A DNA stretch of 64,000 bases, from contig NZ_MUMH01000065.1 in NCBI RefSeq assembly GCF_002155965.1, forward strand, positions 1-64,000. Direction: 5' to 3'. The stretch is from Allokutzneria sp. NRRL B-24872 (GTDB taxonomy: Bacteria; Actinomycetota; Actinomycetes; Mycobacteriales; Pseudonocardiaceae). The notes under the pieces were generated by a model. It did not search any database. It was not told the DNA's origin and saw only the letters and a program-made list of their open reading frames with translations. Positions 27,211 to 34,371 of this stretch are shown one piece after another. A program made the position numbers and the translations under genes. The first letter of the stretch is position 1. The number at the start of each line of letters is the position of its first letter.

Positions 27211-27280
27211 GGGTCGACGGCCGACAGCCCCGCGCGGTTCCCGTGGCGCGCACTGCTCCATTTGGCGTAACCTCGGCGAG

Positions 27281-27319
27281 GCCCGCCTCGTCCCGCCCCC
27301 TCGACGAGGCGGGCTTTTT
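27281..27319 (+). terminator. Orphan rho-independent terminator between divergent genes
   Basis: Perfect 12-bp GC-rich arms (GCCCGCCTCGTC and its complement) with a 10-nt loop are followed by TTTTT on the plus strand. No plus-strand gene precedes it: the GntR gene runs the other way and nagA starts 86 bp later. It would end either read-through from far upstream or an unannotated short RNA made from about 27160-27280. Confidence 0.7.
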
Positions 27320-27377
27320 CTGTTCTCCTCCCATGTTGGTGAAGGATTCACTGGACTGACACGATTCCGACCCGCAT

Positions 27378-27393
27378 AATGGTCTAAACCATT
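27378..27393 (+). promoter_or_regulatory. dre-type DasR operator before nagA
   Basis: AATGGTCTAAACCATT is a perfect 16-bp inverted repeat except for its central AA/TT asymmetry. It matches the known DasR-responsive element core TGGTCTAGACCA at 11 of 12 positions. It lies 11 bp before the nagA start codon, where a bound regulator would block transcription. Confidence 0.82.
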
Positions 27394-27404
27394 GGGAGGG
27401 CAGT

Positions 27405-28631
27405 TTGGACGCCGTTGTCGCAGCTCAGCGCGCACTGCTCGGTCGGGAGCTGGTCGGCCCGGTGACGGTCCGCATCCAGGACGGCCGGATCGCCGACGTC
27501 AGCGTGGGTCAACCGCCCAGCACGGGCGTCACGCACGTCCTGGAGGACGGGACGCTCACCCCCGGTCTGGTCGACGTCCAGATCAACGGCGCGGTCGGCG
27601 TGGACTTCGCCGAGGTCGACGCCGAGAGCATGGCCGCCGTCGCCTCAGCCCTGCCCCAGACCGGGGTGACCCGGTTCGTGCCCACGCTGATCACCGCGCC
27701 GGTGGACACGATCGTCAAGCAGTCCCACGCGGTGCTGGACGCGATCGCGGCCCTGCCGGACCGCCCCGCCGCCAGGCCGCTCGGACTGCACCTCGAAGGC
27801 CCGTTCCTGTCGCCGCTGCGGCACGGCGTGCACGACCCGAACCTGATGGCCGACCCGACGCCCGCCGCCATCGACCAGCTGCTGGACGACGAGCGGCTGC
27901 GCGCCGCGCTGCGCGTGCTCACCCTGGCGCCGGAGCGCCCGGGCGGACTGGCGGCGATCCGCAGGCTGAGCGAGGCCGGAGTGCTGGTGTCGGTCGGCCA
28001 CACCGACGCCACCGGGGTGGAGACCAAGGCCGCCGCCGACGCGGGGGCGGCCATGGTCACGCACCTGTTCAACGCCCAGCGCGGGCTCGGCCACCGCGAG
28101 CCGGGCGTCCCCGGCACCGCGCTGGTCGACGAGCGCTTCACCCTCGGCCTGATCGCCGACCTCGCCCACGTCGACGCGGACGTGTGCCGCCTGGTGTTCA
28201 ACGCGGCCGCCGAGCGGGTCGCGCTGACCACCGACGCGGTCGCCGCCGCCGGGATGCCGCCGGGCCGGTACCAGCTCGGCGGCTGCGACGTGCTGCTGAC
28301 CGAAGAGGGTGTTCCGCGCTCTCCCGAGGGCACCATCGCGGGGAGCGCGCTCACCATGGACCGGGCCGTTCGCAACATCGTCTCCCTCGGCGTCGACCCC
28401 GCGGTGGTCTTCGCTTCGGCGAGCACGGTGCCCGCGAACGCCCTCGGAGAGCCCGGGCTCGGCCGCATCGAGCCCGGTGCCGTCGCCGACCTGGTCTGGT
28501 GGGACACCCAACTGCGGCCGCGTCAGGTGTGGGTGGACGGCGAGGTCGCCTTCGACGCCCGTGACGGTCGCGTCGCCCGCCACGGCAGCGCCCGGACCGA
28601 GCAGGCGCGCCTGCCCGCCGCCGGTCGCTGA
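27405..28631 (+). CDS. nagA: N-acetylglucosamine-6-phosphate deacetylase
   Basis: This 408-residue amidohydrolase-fold enzyme has GLVDVQINGAVGVDF, metal-ligand Glu in GLHLEGPFLSP, His in SVGHTDA and THLFNAQRG, and catalytic Asp in ALTTDAVAAAG. It removes acetate from GlcNAc-6-phosphate, giving glucosamine-6-phosphate, a key signal for DasR in streptomycetes. The start is TTG at 27405, with GGGAGGG ending 4 bp before. A dre operator overlaps the start region. It stands alone, about 3.3 kb from the das operon. Confidence 0.92.
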   Translation: MDAVVAAQRALLGRELVGPVTVRIQDGRIADVSVGQPPSTGVTHVLEDGTLTPGLVDVQINGAVGVDFAEVDAESMAAVASALPQTGVTRFVPTLITAPVDTIVKQSHAVLDAIAALPDRPAARPLGLHLEGPFLSPLRHGVHDPNLMADPTPAAIDQLLDDERLRAALRVLTLAPERPGGLAAIRRLSEAGVLVSVGHTDATGVETKAAADAGAAMVTHLFNAQRGLGHREPGVPGTALVDERFTLGLIADLAHVDADVCRLVFNAAAERVALTTDAVAAAGMPPGRYQLGGCDVLLTEEGVPRSPEGTIAGSALTMDRAVRNIVSLGVDPAVVFASASTVPANALGEPGLGRIEPGAVADLVWWDTQLRPRQVWVDGEVAFDARDGRVARHGSARTEQARLPAAGR

Positions 28632-28667
28632 CCGAGAGTTCGCTCACCGGTCTTCCCGCCAGACCCT

Positions 28668-28761
28668 CACAGATTTGCCATCGGCCCTCCTCGCTCCAGT
28701 GCCCTCGTCTCGATGATGCGGGCTCCGGAGCGGGGAGGGCCGACCTCGTCGCGGATCTGTG
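28668..28761. repeat. 94-bp imperfect inverted-repeat element
   Basis: The ends CACAGAT and ATCTGTG pair. Inside them, TCGGCCCTCC plus CGCTCC on the left pairs with GGAGCG plus GGAGGGCCGA on the right, with one mismatch and a small bulge. It lies in the 263-bp gap after nagA and could fold into one large hairpin. A terminator, an RNA element or a decayed mini-element are all possible. Confidence 0.55.
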
Positions 28762-28785
28762 GACAACCACCTCCGATGTGGACAA
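28758..28785. other. Pair of DnaA-box-like sequences
   Basis: TGTGGACAA occurs at 28758-28766 and 28777-28785, 19 bp apart in the same orientation. This is the complement of TTGTCCACA, the preferred DnaA box of high-GC actinobacteria. No other origin features are present, so this is at most a titration or regulatory site. Confidence 0.35.
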
Positions 28786-28894
28786 CTACCCGCGCCAGGT
28801 GCCCTGAGGTGCGCCGAAACCCTTGGGCACGTTGGGGGTGTGCCGCCGCAGCCGGTCGAACTCGGCACCTCGCCTGCCAGACGACAATGTGGGC

Positions 28895-29371
28895 ATGGGG
28901 TATTGCCTGGAGGCGGTCATCGCCAGCGAACTCGTACTTCGCGACTTGGCCGGCATCGTCGCGGAGGCGCGCATCGTGCCCCTCGGCCAACACCTGTCGC
29001 TGTTGCCCATGACCGCAGCGTTCTTCGATGCGATCACCGTCCCCGGGGCTCCGGAACTCGATGGATTCTGGAAGGCGCCCCTTGGCTTCGGCAGTGCGCT
29101 GGCAGCGTGCTCGGCGAAGGGGCCCGTGGCCTATGTCGAGGCTGAGTTCTTCGGCGGCGACGGGACACAGGTCGCGCAGGTGTGGAACGCGGGAAAGGTG
29201 GTCCTTGGACCTCTGGGGCTGGCGGAGGGTGAACCGTTCCCGGCCATTGGAAGCCCTGTCTCCCAAGCGCTTCGGCAACTCGGAGCCGCCAGGCACGAGT
29301 ACTTCGACGAGTTCGAGGCAGTCGGGCTGGGCCGTCACCGCGACACCGACGACTGGCTCGCCGCCGGGTAA
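28895..29371 (+). CDS. Hypothetical cytosolic protein
   Basis: The 158-residue protein starts MGYCLEAVIASELVLRDLAG. Recognisable features are a mixed alpha/beta make-up, a Gly-rich GGDGTQVAQVWNAGK block and a C-terminal RHRDTDDWLAAG. It has no signal peptide, helix-turn-helix or catalytic motif that I can name. Many actinobacteria carry short MGY..EAVIA proteins of unknown function. The frame is open upstream to 28823, but ATG at 28895 begins the conserved-looking part. It ends just before a palindromic operator pair belonging to the next operon. Confidence 0.6.
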   Translation: MGYCLEAVIASELVLRDLAGIVAEARIVPLGQHLSLLPMTAAFFDAITVPGAPELDGFWKAPLGFGSALAACSAKGPVAYVEAEFFGGDGTQVAQVWNAGKVVLGPLGLAEGEPFPAIGSPVSQALRQLGAARHEYFDEFEAVGLGRHRDTDDWLAAG

Positions 29372-29372
29372 T

Positions 29373-29386
29373 CGGACCGTGGTCCA
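29373..29386 (+). promoter_or_regulatory. Upstream palindromic operator of the azoreductase operon
   Basis: CGGACCGTGGTCCA has GGACC and GGTCC arms around GT. It sits 8 bp before the -35 box. A second copy (29440-29453) lies after the -10 box. Confidence 0.55.
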
Positions 29387-29393
29387 TTTGGGG

Positions 29394-29423
29394 TTGACCC
29401 CAGGGGTTTCGCGCGCCTATCGT
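29394..29423 (+). promoter_or_regulatory. Housekeeping-type promoter of the azoreductase operon
   Basis: TTGACC (29394-29399), an 18-bp spacer, and TATCGT (29418-29423). The promoter is flanked on both sides by copies of the same palindrome, as expected for a repressed promoter. Confidence 0.55.
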
Positions 29424-29439
29424 CGACCTCGAGATTAAG

Positions 29440-29453
29440 CGGACTATGGTCCG
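29440..29453 (+). promoter_or_regulatory. Downstream palindromic operator of the azoreductase operon
   Basis: CGGACTATGGTCCG has perfect CGGAC and GTCCG arms around TATG. It matches the upstream copy in the pattern CGGACYRTGGTCCR. Such sites are typical of TetR- or MarR-type repressors. No such regulator gene is adjacent. Confidence 0.6.
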
Positions 29454-29471
29454 ATTGAGAGGAGTCAGGCG

Positions 29472-30098
29472 ATGGGCACGTTGCTGCACATCTCCGCCTC
29501 GCCGCGCGGTGAGGCGTCGGAGTCGCTGCGGATCGCGCGGCAGTTCATCGAGGCGTACCGAGAGACCCACCCCGAGGACCAGGTCGAGCACTGGGACCTG
29601 TGGGACGGCTCGCTCCCCGAGTTCGCGGCGGGCGCCCGCGCCAAGATGACGGTCTTCGGCGGCGGTGAGCCACAGGGCGAGGAGGGCGACGCGTGGGCTG
29701 CCGCGCGCCGGGTCTTCGACCGGTTCGACGCCGCGGACCGCGTGCTGTTCAGCGTGCCCATGTGGAACTCGGGGATTCCCTATGTCCTCAAGCAGTTCAT
29801 CGACGTGGTGAGTCAGCCGGGGTGGGTCTTCGGCGTTGACCTGGAAACGGGGTACCAGCACCTGCTGGCCGGTCGTGGCAAGAAGGTCGCGACGGTCTAC
29901 ACGAGCGCGGTGTGGGCGCCCGGGATCGCGCCGGGCTTCGGCAGCGACTTCCAGTCCACCTACTTCAATGACTGGCTCCGGTGGACCGGCATCACCGACC
30001 TCAGCGAGATCCGGTTCCACCCGACGCTGACCGGTGACGCGGACGCAGCACGGGCGGACGCGCACGCGCAGGCGCGCGAACTCGGCAAGTCCTTCTAA
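29472..30098 (+). CDS. FMN-dependent NADH-azoreductase / NAD(P)H quinone reductase
   Basis: This 208-residue flavodoxin-like protein has LLHISASPRGEASESLRIA (phosphate loop for FMN), then VPMWNSGIPYVLKQFIDVVSQPG (flavin-contacting block) and YTSAVWAPGIAPGFGSDF. It belongs to the AzoR/NQO group, which reduces quinones, azo dyes or nitro compounds by two-electron transfer. It is the first gene of a three-gene operon controlled by a palindrome-flanked promoter, which suggests induction by a toxic quinone-like compound. GAGAGGAG precedes the ATG. Confidence 0.88.
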   Translation: MGTLLHISASPRGEASESLRIARQFIEAYRETHPEDQVEHWDLWDGSLPEFAAGARAKMTVFGGGEPQGEEGDAWAAARRVFDRFDAADRVLFSVPMWNSGIPYVLKQFIDVVSQPGWVFGVDLETGYQHLLAGRGKKVATVYTSAVWAPGIAPGFGSDFQSTYFNDWLRWTGITDLSEIRFHPTLTGDADAARADAHAQARELGKSF

Positions 30099-30119
30099 GA
30101 CGACCAAAGGAGTCCCGAC

Positions 30120-30557
30120 ATGCACGCCACCCGCCCCGAAGACGTGGACTACCTGCTGGCGCACGCCTTCAACGCCAACGACCTCGACACCGCGACCAAC
30201 CTCTACGAGCAGGGCGCCAGCGTCCGCAGGCTCCCCGAGGCGGGTGGCACCCTCGCCACGGGCAGCGTCGCCGTCCGCGAGGTCATGGCGAGCTACGTGG
30301 GCCTCAACCCGCGCATGGAGCTGATCGTCCACCACGTCACGCAGTCCGGGGACATCGCGCTGCTGCGCTCGCAGTGGCGGATCACCGGAACCGGTCCGGA
30401 CGGCGAGACGGTCGAGCTGAAGCACCACGGCTGCGAGGTCGTCCGCAAGCAGGCCGACGGCTCGTGGCGCTTCGTCATCGACCACCCCTTCGGCGCCGAT
30501 TCCGAGCTCGCGATCGACTACGACGCGATTCCGGAGTTGCCGGAGATCGCGTCGTGA
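30120..30557 (+). CDS. SnoaL/DUF4440-like NTF2-fold protein
   Basis: This 145-residue protein has the cone-shaped NTF2-like fold: a helical start (DVDYLLAHAFNANDLDTATN, LYEQGASV), a VREVMASYVGLNPRMELIVHHV middle and strand-rich RSQWRITGTGPDGETVELKHHG. Related small proteins act as ketosteroid-isomerase-like enzymes or stress proteins; no specific catalytic residue can be assigned. AAAGGAG lies before the ATG. Its stop overlaps the GTG of the epimerase gene by 4 bp, so the three genes form one operon. Confidence 0.75.
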   Translation: MHATRPEDVDYLLAHAFNANDLDTATNLYEQGASVRRLPEAGGTLATGSVAVREVMASYVGLNPRMELIVHHVTQSGDIALLRSQWRITGTGPDGETVELKHHGCEVVRKQADGSWRFVIDHPFGADSELAIDYDAIPELPEIAS

Positions 30558-31475
30558 CCGGCTCCGTTCTGCTCACCGGAAGCACGGGGCTCGTCGGCAA
30601 ACGGCTGCTGAAACAGCTGACGAGCCTCGGGCACCGCGTGGTGACCTACGACCGTTCCAGTCCACCGCCGGACACGGAGTCGGTCACGCACGTACAGGGC
30701 GATCTCGGGGATTTGCCCCGGATGTTGGCCGCTATCAACGCGCGCGACGTGGACCGCATCGTGCACACGGCGGCACAGTCACACCCGAAGCTCAGCCTGA
30801 GCTTTCCCACGGCGACTTTCCACGCCAACGTGACTGGGACGCTGAACCTGTACGAAGCGGCACGCATCACCGGTGTCACGCGGATCGTCAACTACTCGTC
30901 GGAACGCGCTTATGGGAACGCGGAAGGGTTTGTTCGCGAAGACCACGCGTTGCGCCCCACAACGCCCTACGGCGTCACAAAGGTCACCGGTGAGTTGTTG
31001 GGCGATGTGTGGCGCGAATAGTACGGCGTGGAAGTCGTCAGTCTGCGCGTCACCGAGGTGTACGGCCCGGGACTGGTGCTCCCCACGGAACTGCAAGCCA
31101 TTGCGGTCGCAGCCGTGGAGCGGCATCCGTTGCGGCTCCCTTATGGGGCGGATGAATGGACGTTACCCATTCATGTCGCCGATGCCGCCACTGCAGGTGT
31201 GCTGGCGCTGTCCGCTGAACAGCTCACCAGCTGGGTCTACAACATCAGCGGGGGAGTGCACGTCACGCTCGCCGAGATCGCCGATCGTGTGCGCGCACTC
31301 GTTCCGGGTAGCTGACATCGAACTCGGTCCCGGGCCGGTTCCTGGAAGCGACCGGCTCGGGGATTTCGACCTCACCGTTGCCGAGCGCGAACTCGGGTAC
31401 GTGCCCGAGCACAGTCTGGAAACGGGGTTGGTCGACTACATGGCCTGGCTGAAGGATCAGTACGTCAGGACGTAA
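30554..31475 (+). pseudogene. Broken NAD-dependent epimerase/dehydratase
   Basis: The first part (VLLTGSTGLVGKRLLKQL Rossmann start, then the YGVTK catalytic Tyr/Lys) reads normally from GTG 30554 to an in-frame TAG at 31019-31021. Translation in the same frame then continues with YGVEVVSLRVTEVYGPG, exactly what an epimerase should have next. It reaches VRALVPGS and a second stop (31313-31315), while the proper C-terminus (ADIELGPGPVPGSDRLGDFD) continues in another frame from about 31308. So one nonsense codon and one frameshift separate three parts of a once-intact gene of about 305 codons. Sequencing error is possible but would need two events. Confidence 0.8.
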
Positions 31476-31792
31476 CCGTAGGAGTACGCGCCCGAAGTGC
31501 CCGCGTGCTTGTTGAACCAGATCTTCTTGCCCTTGGGGCAGGTCACGGACGCCTTCGTGCCGGCCTTGATCAGGTCGGTGCTCACGACGGTGACCGGTCC
31601 GGCGTCGGAAGTGACGCAATCCACGTGGAGGCGGAACTTCTTGATGCCGTGACCGCTGCACGTTCCACTGGTACCGGTCTTCGCGGAGTTCATGCTGATG
31701 GTGCAGCCGTTGGCGTCGGCGGCGCGCGCGTCGGGAGCGTTGAGAACGCACAGGATCGCGGCCAGGGCACCAATGACGGAGAAGGTCTTCAT
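31457..31792 (-). CDS. Small secreted protein, four Cys
   Basis: This 111-residue protein has signal peptide MKTFSVIGALAAILCVLNAP (cut after ARA). The mature domain of about 85 residues carries Cys in ADANGC, SGTCSG, HVDCVTS and SVTCPKG, probably two disulfides. A terminal KIWFNKHAGTSGAYSYGYVL stretch follows. Its 3' end overlaps the decayed epimerase gene by 19 bp on the opposite strand. No clear ribosome-binding site is visible before ATG 31792. Function unknown. Confidence 0.6.
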   Translation of the reverse strand: MKTFSVIGALAAILCVLNAPDARAADANGCTISMNSAKTGTSGTCSGHGIKKFRLHVDCVTSDAGPVTVVSTDLIKAGTKASVTCPKGKKIWFNKHAGTSGAYSYGYVLTY

Positions 31793-31891
31793 GCGGGGCA
31801 AGGTAAACCCGTTGCGCCGAATTCGCCCATTCTCTTCGGAGCCGGGCGAATTCGGCGCGGGTTCTCTTCCAAGAGCAACCAGAACGGGTGG

Positions 31892-32932
31892 CTAACGCGT
31901 CTTAGTCACCTTGAGCAATCCGCGCGGGCTGTCGGGGTCGCCGCCGCGCGCGAGCGCTAGGCCGAGCGCGAGCCGCTGCAACGGCAGGATCTCCAGTACC
32001 GGGGACAGCTCCTCCGGGCACAGCGGCACACCGATCCGCAGCGCCGCCGCGACATCCGCCGACGCCGAACCCACGGCGCACACGTCGGCTCCGCGTGAAC
32101 GCACGACCTCAAGGACCTCGCGCATCGCGTCGCCGCCCTTGCCCGCACTGGTCACCGCGAGCACGGCGGTCTCTCCGTCGACCGCGGCGACGGGGCCGTG
32201 CAACAGGTCCGCGCCGCTGTAGGCACGCGCGGCCAGGTAGCTGGTCTCGGCGAGCTTCAGCGCCGCCTCGGCCGCGCTGGCGTAGGAGTAGCCGCGGCCC
32301 GTTGCGAGGATGCGTTCGACGAAGCGGTAGCGCTGCACCGCCTCGGCGACGGCGGGCTCCGCACCGTCCAAAGTGGACTTCGCGAGCGCGCCGATGTCGA
32401 GCGCGGACTCCGCCTTGCCGCCGCGAATGGCGTCGATCAGCAGGTACAGCGCCAGCAGGGTGGTGCTGTAGGTCTTGGTCGCCGCGACCGCGTGCTCCTT
32501 GCCGGCGCCCACGTCCACGGACAGCTCCGCGACCTGGTTCAGCGGGGAGTCGTCGGTGTTGGTCACCGCGACGGTCAGCGCGCCGCGACGGCGGGCCGAC
32601 TCGGTCACCTCGACGAGGTCGGGGGAGCCGCCGCTCTGGCTGACCGTGATCAGCAGGACGTCGGTGAGGTCGGGCTGCGCGCCGTAGAGCGTGGTGGTCG
32701 ACGCGGACACCAGCCCGGCGGGCAGTTGCAGCAGCACCTCGATGAGGTACTTCGCGTACAGCGCGGCGTGGTCGCTGGAGCCGCGCGCGGCGAGCAGCAC
32801 GAAGCGCGGCGCACGCCGTTTGATCTGCTCGGCGACCGCGGCGATCTCGGCCGCCCTGCGCACCAGGTTGTCGAACAGGACCGGTTGCTCGGCGATCTCC
32901 GCCGTCATGTGGCGGCCAGGCTGGCTGGTCAT
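31892..32932 (-). CDS. Double-SIS-domain amino-sugar-phosphate deaminase/isomerase
   Basis: The product has 346 residues and two SIS domains. The first has FVLLAARGSSDHAALYAKYL and ITVSQSGGSPDLVE, the phosphosugar-binding Ser loop. The second has ILATGRGYSYASAAEAALKL. It lacks the glutaminase half of GlmS, as in NagB-II-type glucosamine-6-phosphate deaminases. It is the last gene of the das operon and would turn glucosamine-6-phosphate into fructose-6-phosphate and ammonia. The gene overlaps the glycosidase stop by ATGA. An AgaS-like role remains possible. Confidence 0.85.
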   Translation of the reverse strand: MTSQPGRHMTAEIAEQPVLFDNLVRRAAEIAAVAEQIKRRAPRFVLLAARGSSDHAALYAKYLIEVLLQLPAGLVSASTTTLYGAQPDLTDVLLITVSQSGGSPDLVEVTESARRRGALTVAVTNTDDSPLNQVAELSVDVGAGKEHAVAATKTYSTTLLALYLLIDAIRGGKAESALDIGALAKSTLDGAEPAVAEAVQRYRFVERILATGRGYSYASAAEAALKLAETSYLAARAYSGADLLHGPVAAVDGETAVLAVTSAGKGGDAMREVLEVVRSRGADVCAVGSASADVAAALRIGVPLCPEELSPVLEILPLQRLALGLALARGGDPDSPRGLLKVTKTR

Positions 32933-34365
32933 CGGCTGTCCTCCCCCGCCGCGTGCGCGGCGAGCAGCTCGGCGGCGGCGCGCAGGCTGACGTACGAACC
33001 GCCGTGGGTGTCGATGCGGGCGGCACTGCCCAGGTCGGGACCGGGAACGCCCGTTTCCACGTGCACCAGGTCTAGACCAATCTTAGTCAGGCTGAGCACG
33101 AGATCGCGAGCCTCAGGATGCCGGTGGGCGTCCCTGGTCACAACAACGACGGGCCGGTCGGAGGACACCGGAGGAAGCTCACCGGAGGAACGGACGACCT
33201 CGGTGCCCGGGACCAGCTGTGCCAGGTGCGGGCCGAGGCCCCACGGCACCGGCCCCGCCGCGATGGTCGGAGCCACCTCCACGTCGATGACCAGCGGTGG
33301 AGCGTTCAGCGTCGGTGTGCCGGTCACCCGCAGCGCCCGCCGCGCGGCGAGCATGCCCAGGGCCGGGTCCCACGCGCCGGACGGTGACACCGGGCCACCG
33401 AGCGAACGCGCTCGCGCAGCCGCCGAGACCAGGCGCTCCTCGGGCAGTACGCCCGAGCGCACGGCCGCGATGATCGCCGCCGCGAGCTGGTCCACGACGT
33501 CGGAGTCGGCCAGCTCGCCGCCGACGCACAGCAGGTCAGCGCCAGCCACGAGCGCCTGGATCGCACCCTCGGCGATGCCGGAGGTGCCCGCGACCGCGCC
33601 CATCTCCAGCGCGTCGGTGATCACCGCGCCGGTGAATCCGAGCTGGTTGCGCAGCACTTCGGTCAGCGCGTGCCGATTGGTGGTCGCGGGCTCAGGACCC
33701 CAGTCCGGCACGACGAGGTGACCGCTCATGATCGAGCGCACCCCCGCGCCGACCGCCGCGCGGAACGGCACCAGCTCGGTCTCCCACAGCTGGCGCTCCG
33801 TCCTCGGCAGCACCGGGAGCGTGTGGTGCGAGTCCACTGTGGACGCTCCGTGGCCGGGGAAGTGCTTGGCGCAGGCCGCGATCCCCGCGCTCTGCATGCC
33901 GGAGACGTAGGCGGCGACGTGCGCGGCGGCTCGGTGCGGGTCGGAGCCGAACGCGCGCACTCCGATGATCGGATCGTCCGGGGTGAGCGTCAGATCGGCG
34001 GACGGGGCGAGGTCCACGGTCACCCCGCAGGCCGCCAGCCGCGCGCCGAGGGCCGCAGCGACCGCCGAGGTCATCGCGACGTCGTCGGCGACCCCGAGCG
34101 CCAAGCTGCCCGGCACCAGCGATCCCGTCGCGGCGTCGAGGCGGGTGACGTCGCCGCCCTCCTCGTCGATGCCGACCACCACGTCCGGCCGCTCGGCGCG
34201 CAGGGTCTCCGTCAGCGCGGCTACCTGCGAGTCGTCGACGACGTTGCGCGCGAACAGCACCACGCCGCCGAGTCCCTCCGCTATCCGGCGCCGCACCCAG
34301 TCCGGGGGTGTCGTACCGAGGAAACCGGGCAGCAGCACGGAATCCACGAGCTGTCGGAGCTCCAT
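32929..34365 (-). CDS. Glycoside hydrolase family 3 beta-N-acetylhexosaminidase
   Basis: This 478-residue enzyme has no signal peptide. NagZ-type features are visible: VVGIDEEGGDVTRL (NagZ-like D.EGG.V.R), the KHFPGHGASTVDSHHTLP loop with the Asp-His acid/base dyad, and the nucleophile Asp in AVITDALEMGAV. It is probably cytosolic, hydrolysing imported chitobiose or GlcNAc-anhydromuramoyl fragments to monosaccharides. It sits 6 bp behind dasC in the das operon, equivalent to the hexosaminidase gene next to dasABC in streptomycetes. The C-terminal portion contains a dre-like sequence at 33068-33079. Confidence 0.88.
   Translation of the reverse strand: MELRQLVDSVLLPGFLGTTPPDWVRRRIAEGLGGVVLFARNVVDDSQVAALTETLRAERPDVVVGIDEEGGDVTRLDAATGSLVPGSLALGVADDVAMTSAVAAALGARLAACGVTVDLAPSADLTLTPDDPIIGVRAFGSDPHRAAAHVAAYVSGMQSAGIAACAKHFPGHGASTVDSHHTLPVLPRTERQLWETELVPFRAAVGAGVRSIMSGHLVVPDWGPEPATTNRHALTEVLRNQLGFTGAVITDALEMGAVAGTSGIAEGAIQALVAGADLLCVGGELADSDVVDQLAAAIIAAVRSGVLPEERLVSAAARARSLGGPVSPSGAWDPALGMLAARRALRVTGTPTLNAPPLVIDVEVAPTIAAGPVPWGLGPHLAQLVPGTEVVRSSGELPPVSSDRPVVVVTRDAHRHPEARDLVLSLTKIGLDLVHVETGVPGPDLGSAARIDTHGGSYVSLRAAAELLAAHAAGEDSR
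33068..33079 (-). promoter_or_regulatory. Intragenic dre-like sequence
   Basis: Read on the minus strand it is TGGTCTAGACCT, 11 of 12 matches to the DasR core. It lies inside the hexosaminidase reading frame near its 3' end, upstream of the SIS gene. It may be chance, or a roadblock site. Confidence 0.35.
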
Positions 34366-34371
34366 TGCGGA

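Noticed and set aside
27158-27334. Long N-terminal extension of the GntR regulator
   Set aside because: It would span the orphan terminator and the candidate operator, and adds a residue run with no fold.
28758-28785. Chromosomal replication origin
   Set aside because: Only two DnaA-like boxes, with no dnaA, dnaN or AT-rich unwinding region nearby.
29373-29453. dre (DasR) sites before the azoreductase gene
   Set aside because: The half-sites are arranged GGACC...GGTCC rather than TGGTCT...AGACCA, so this is a different operator.
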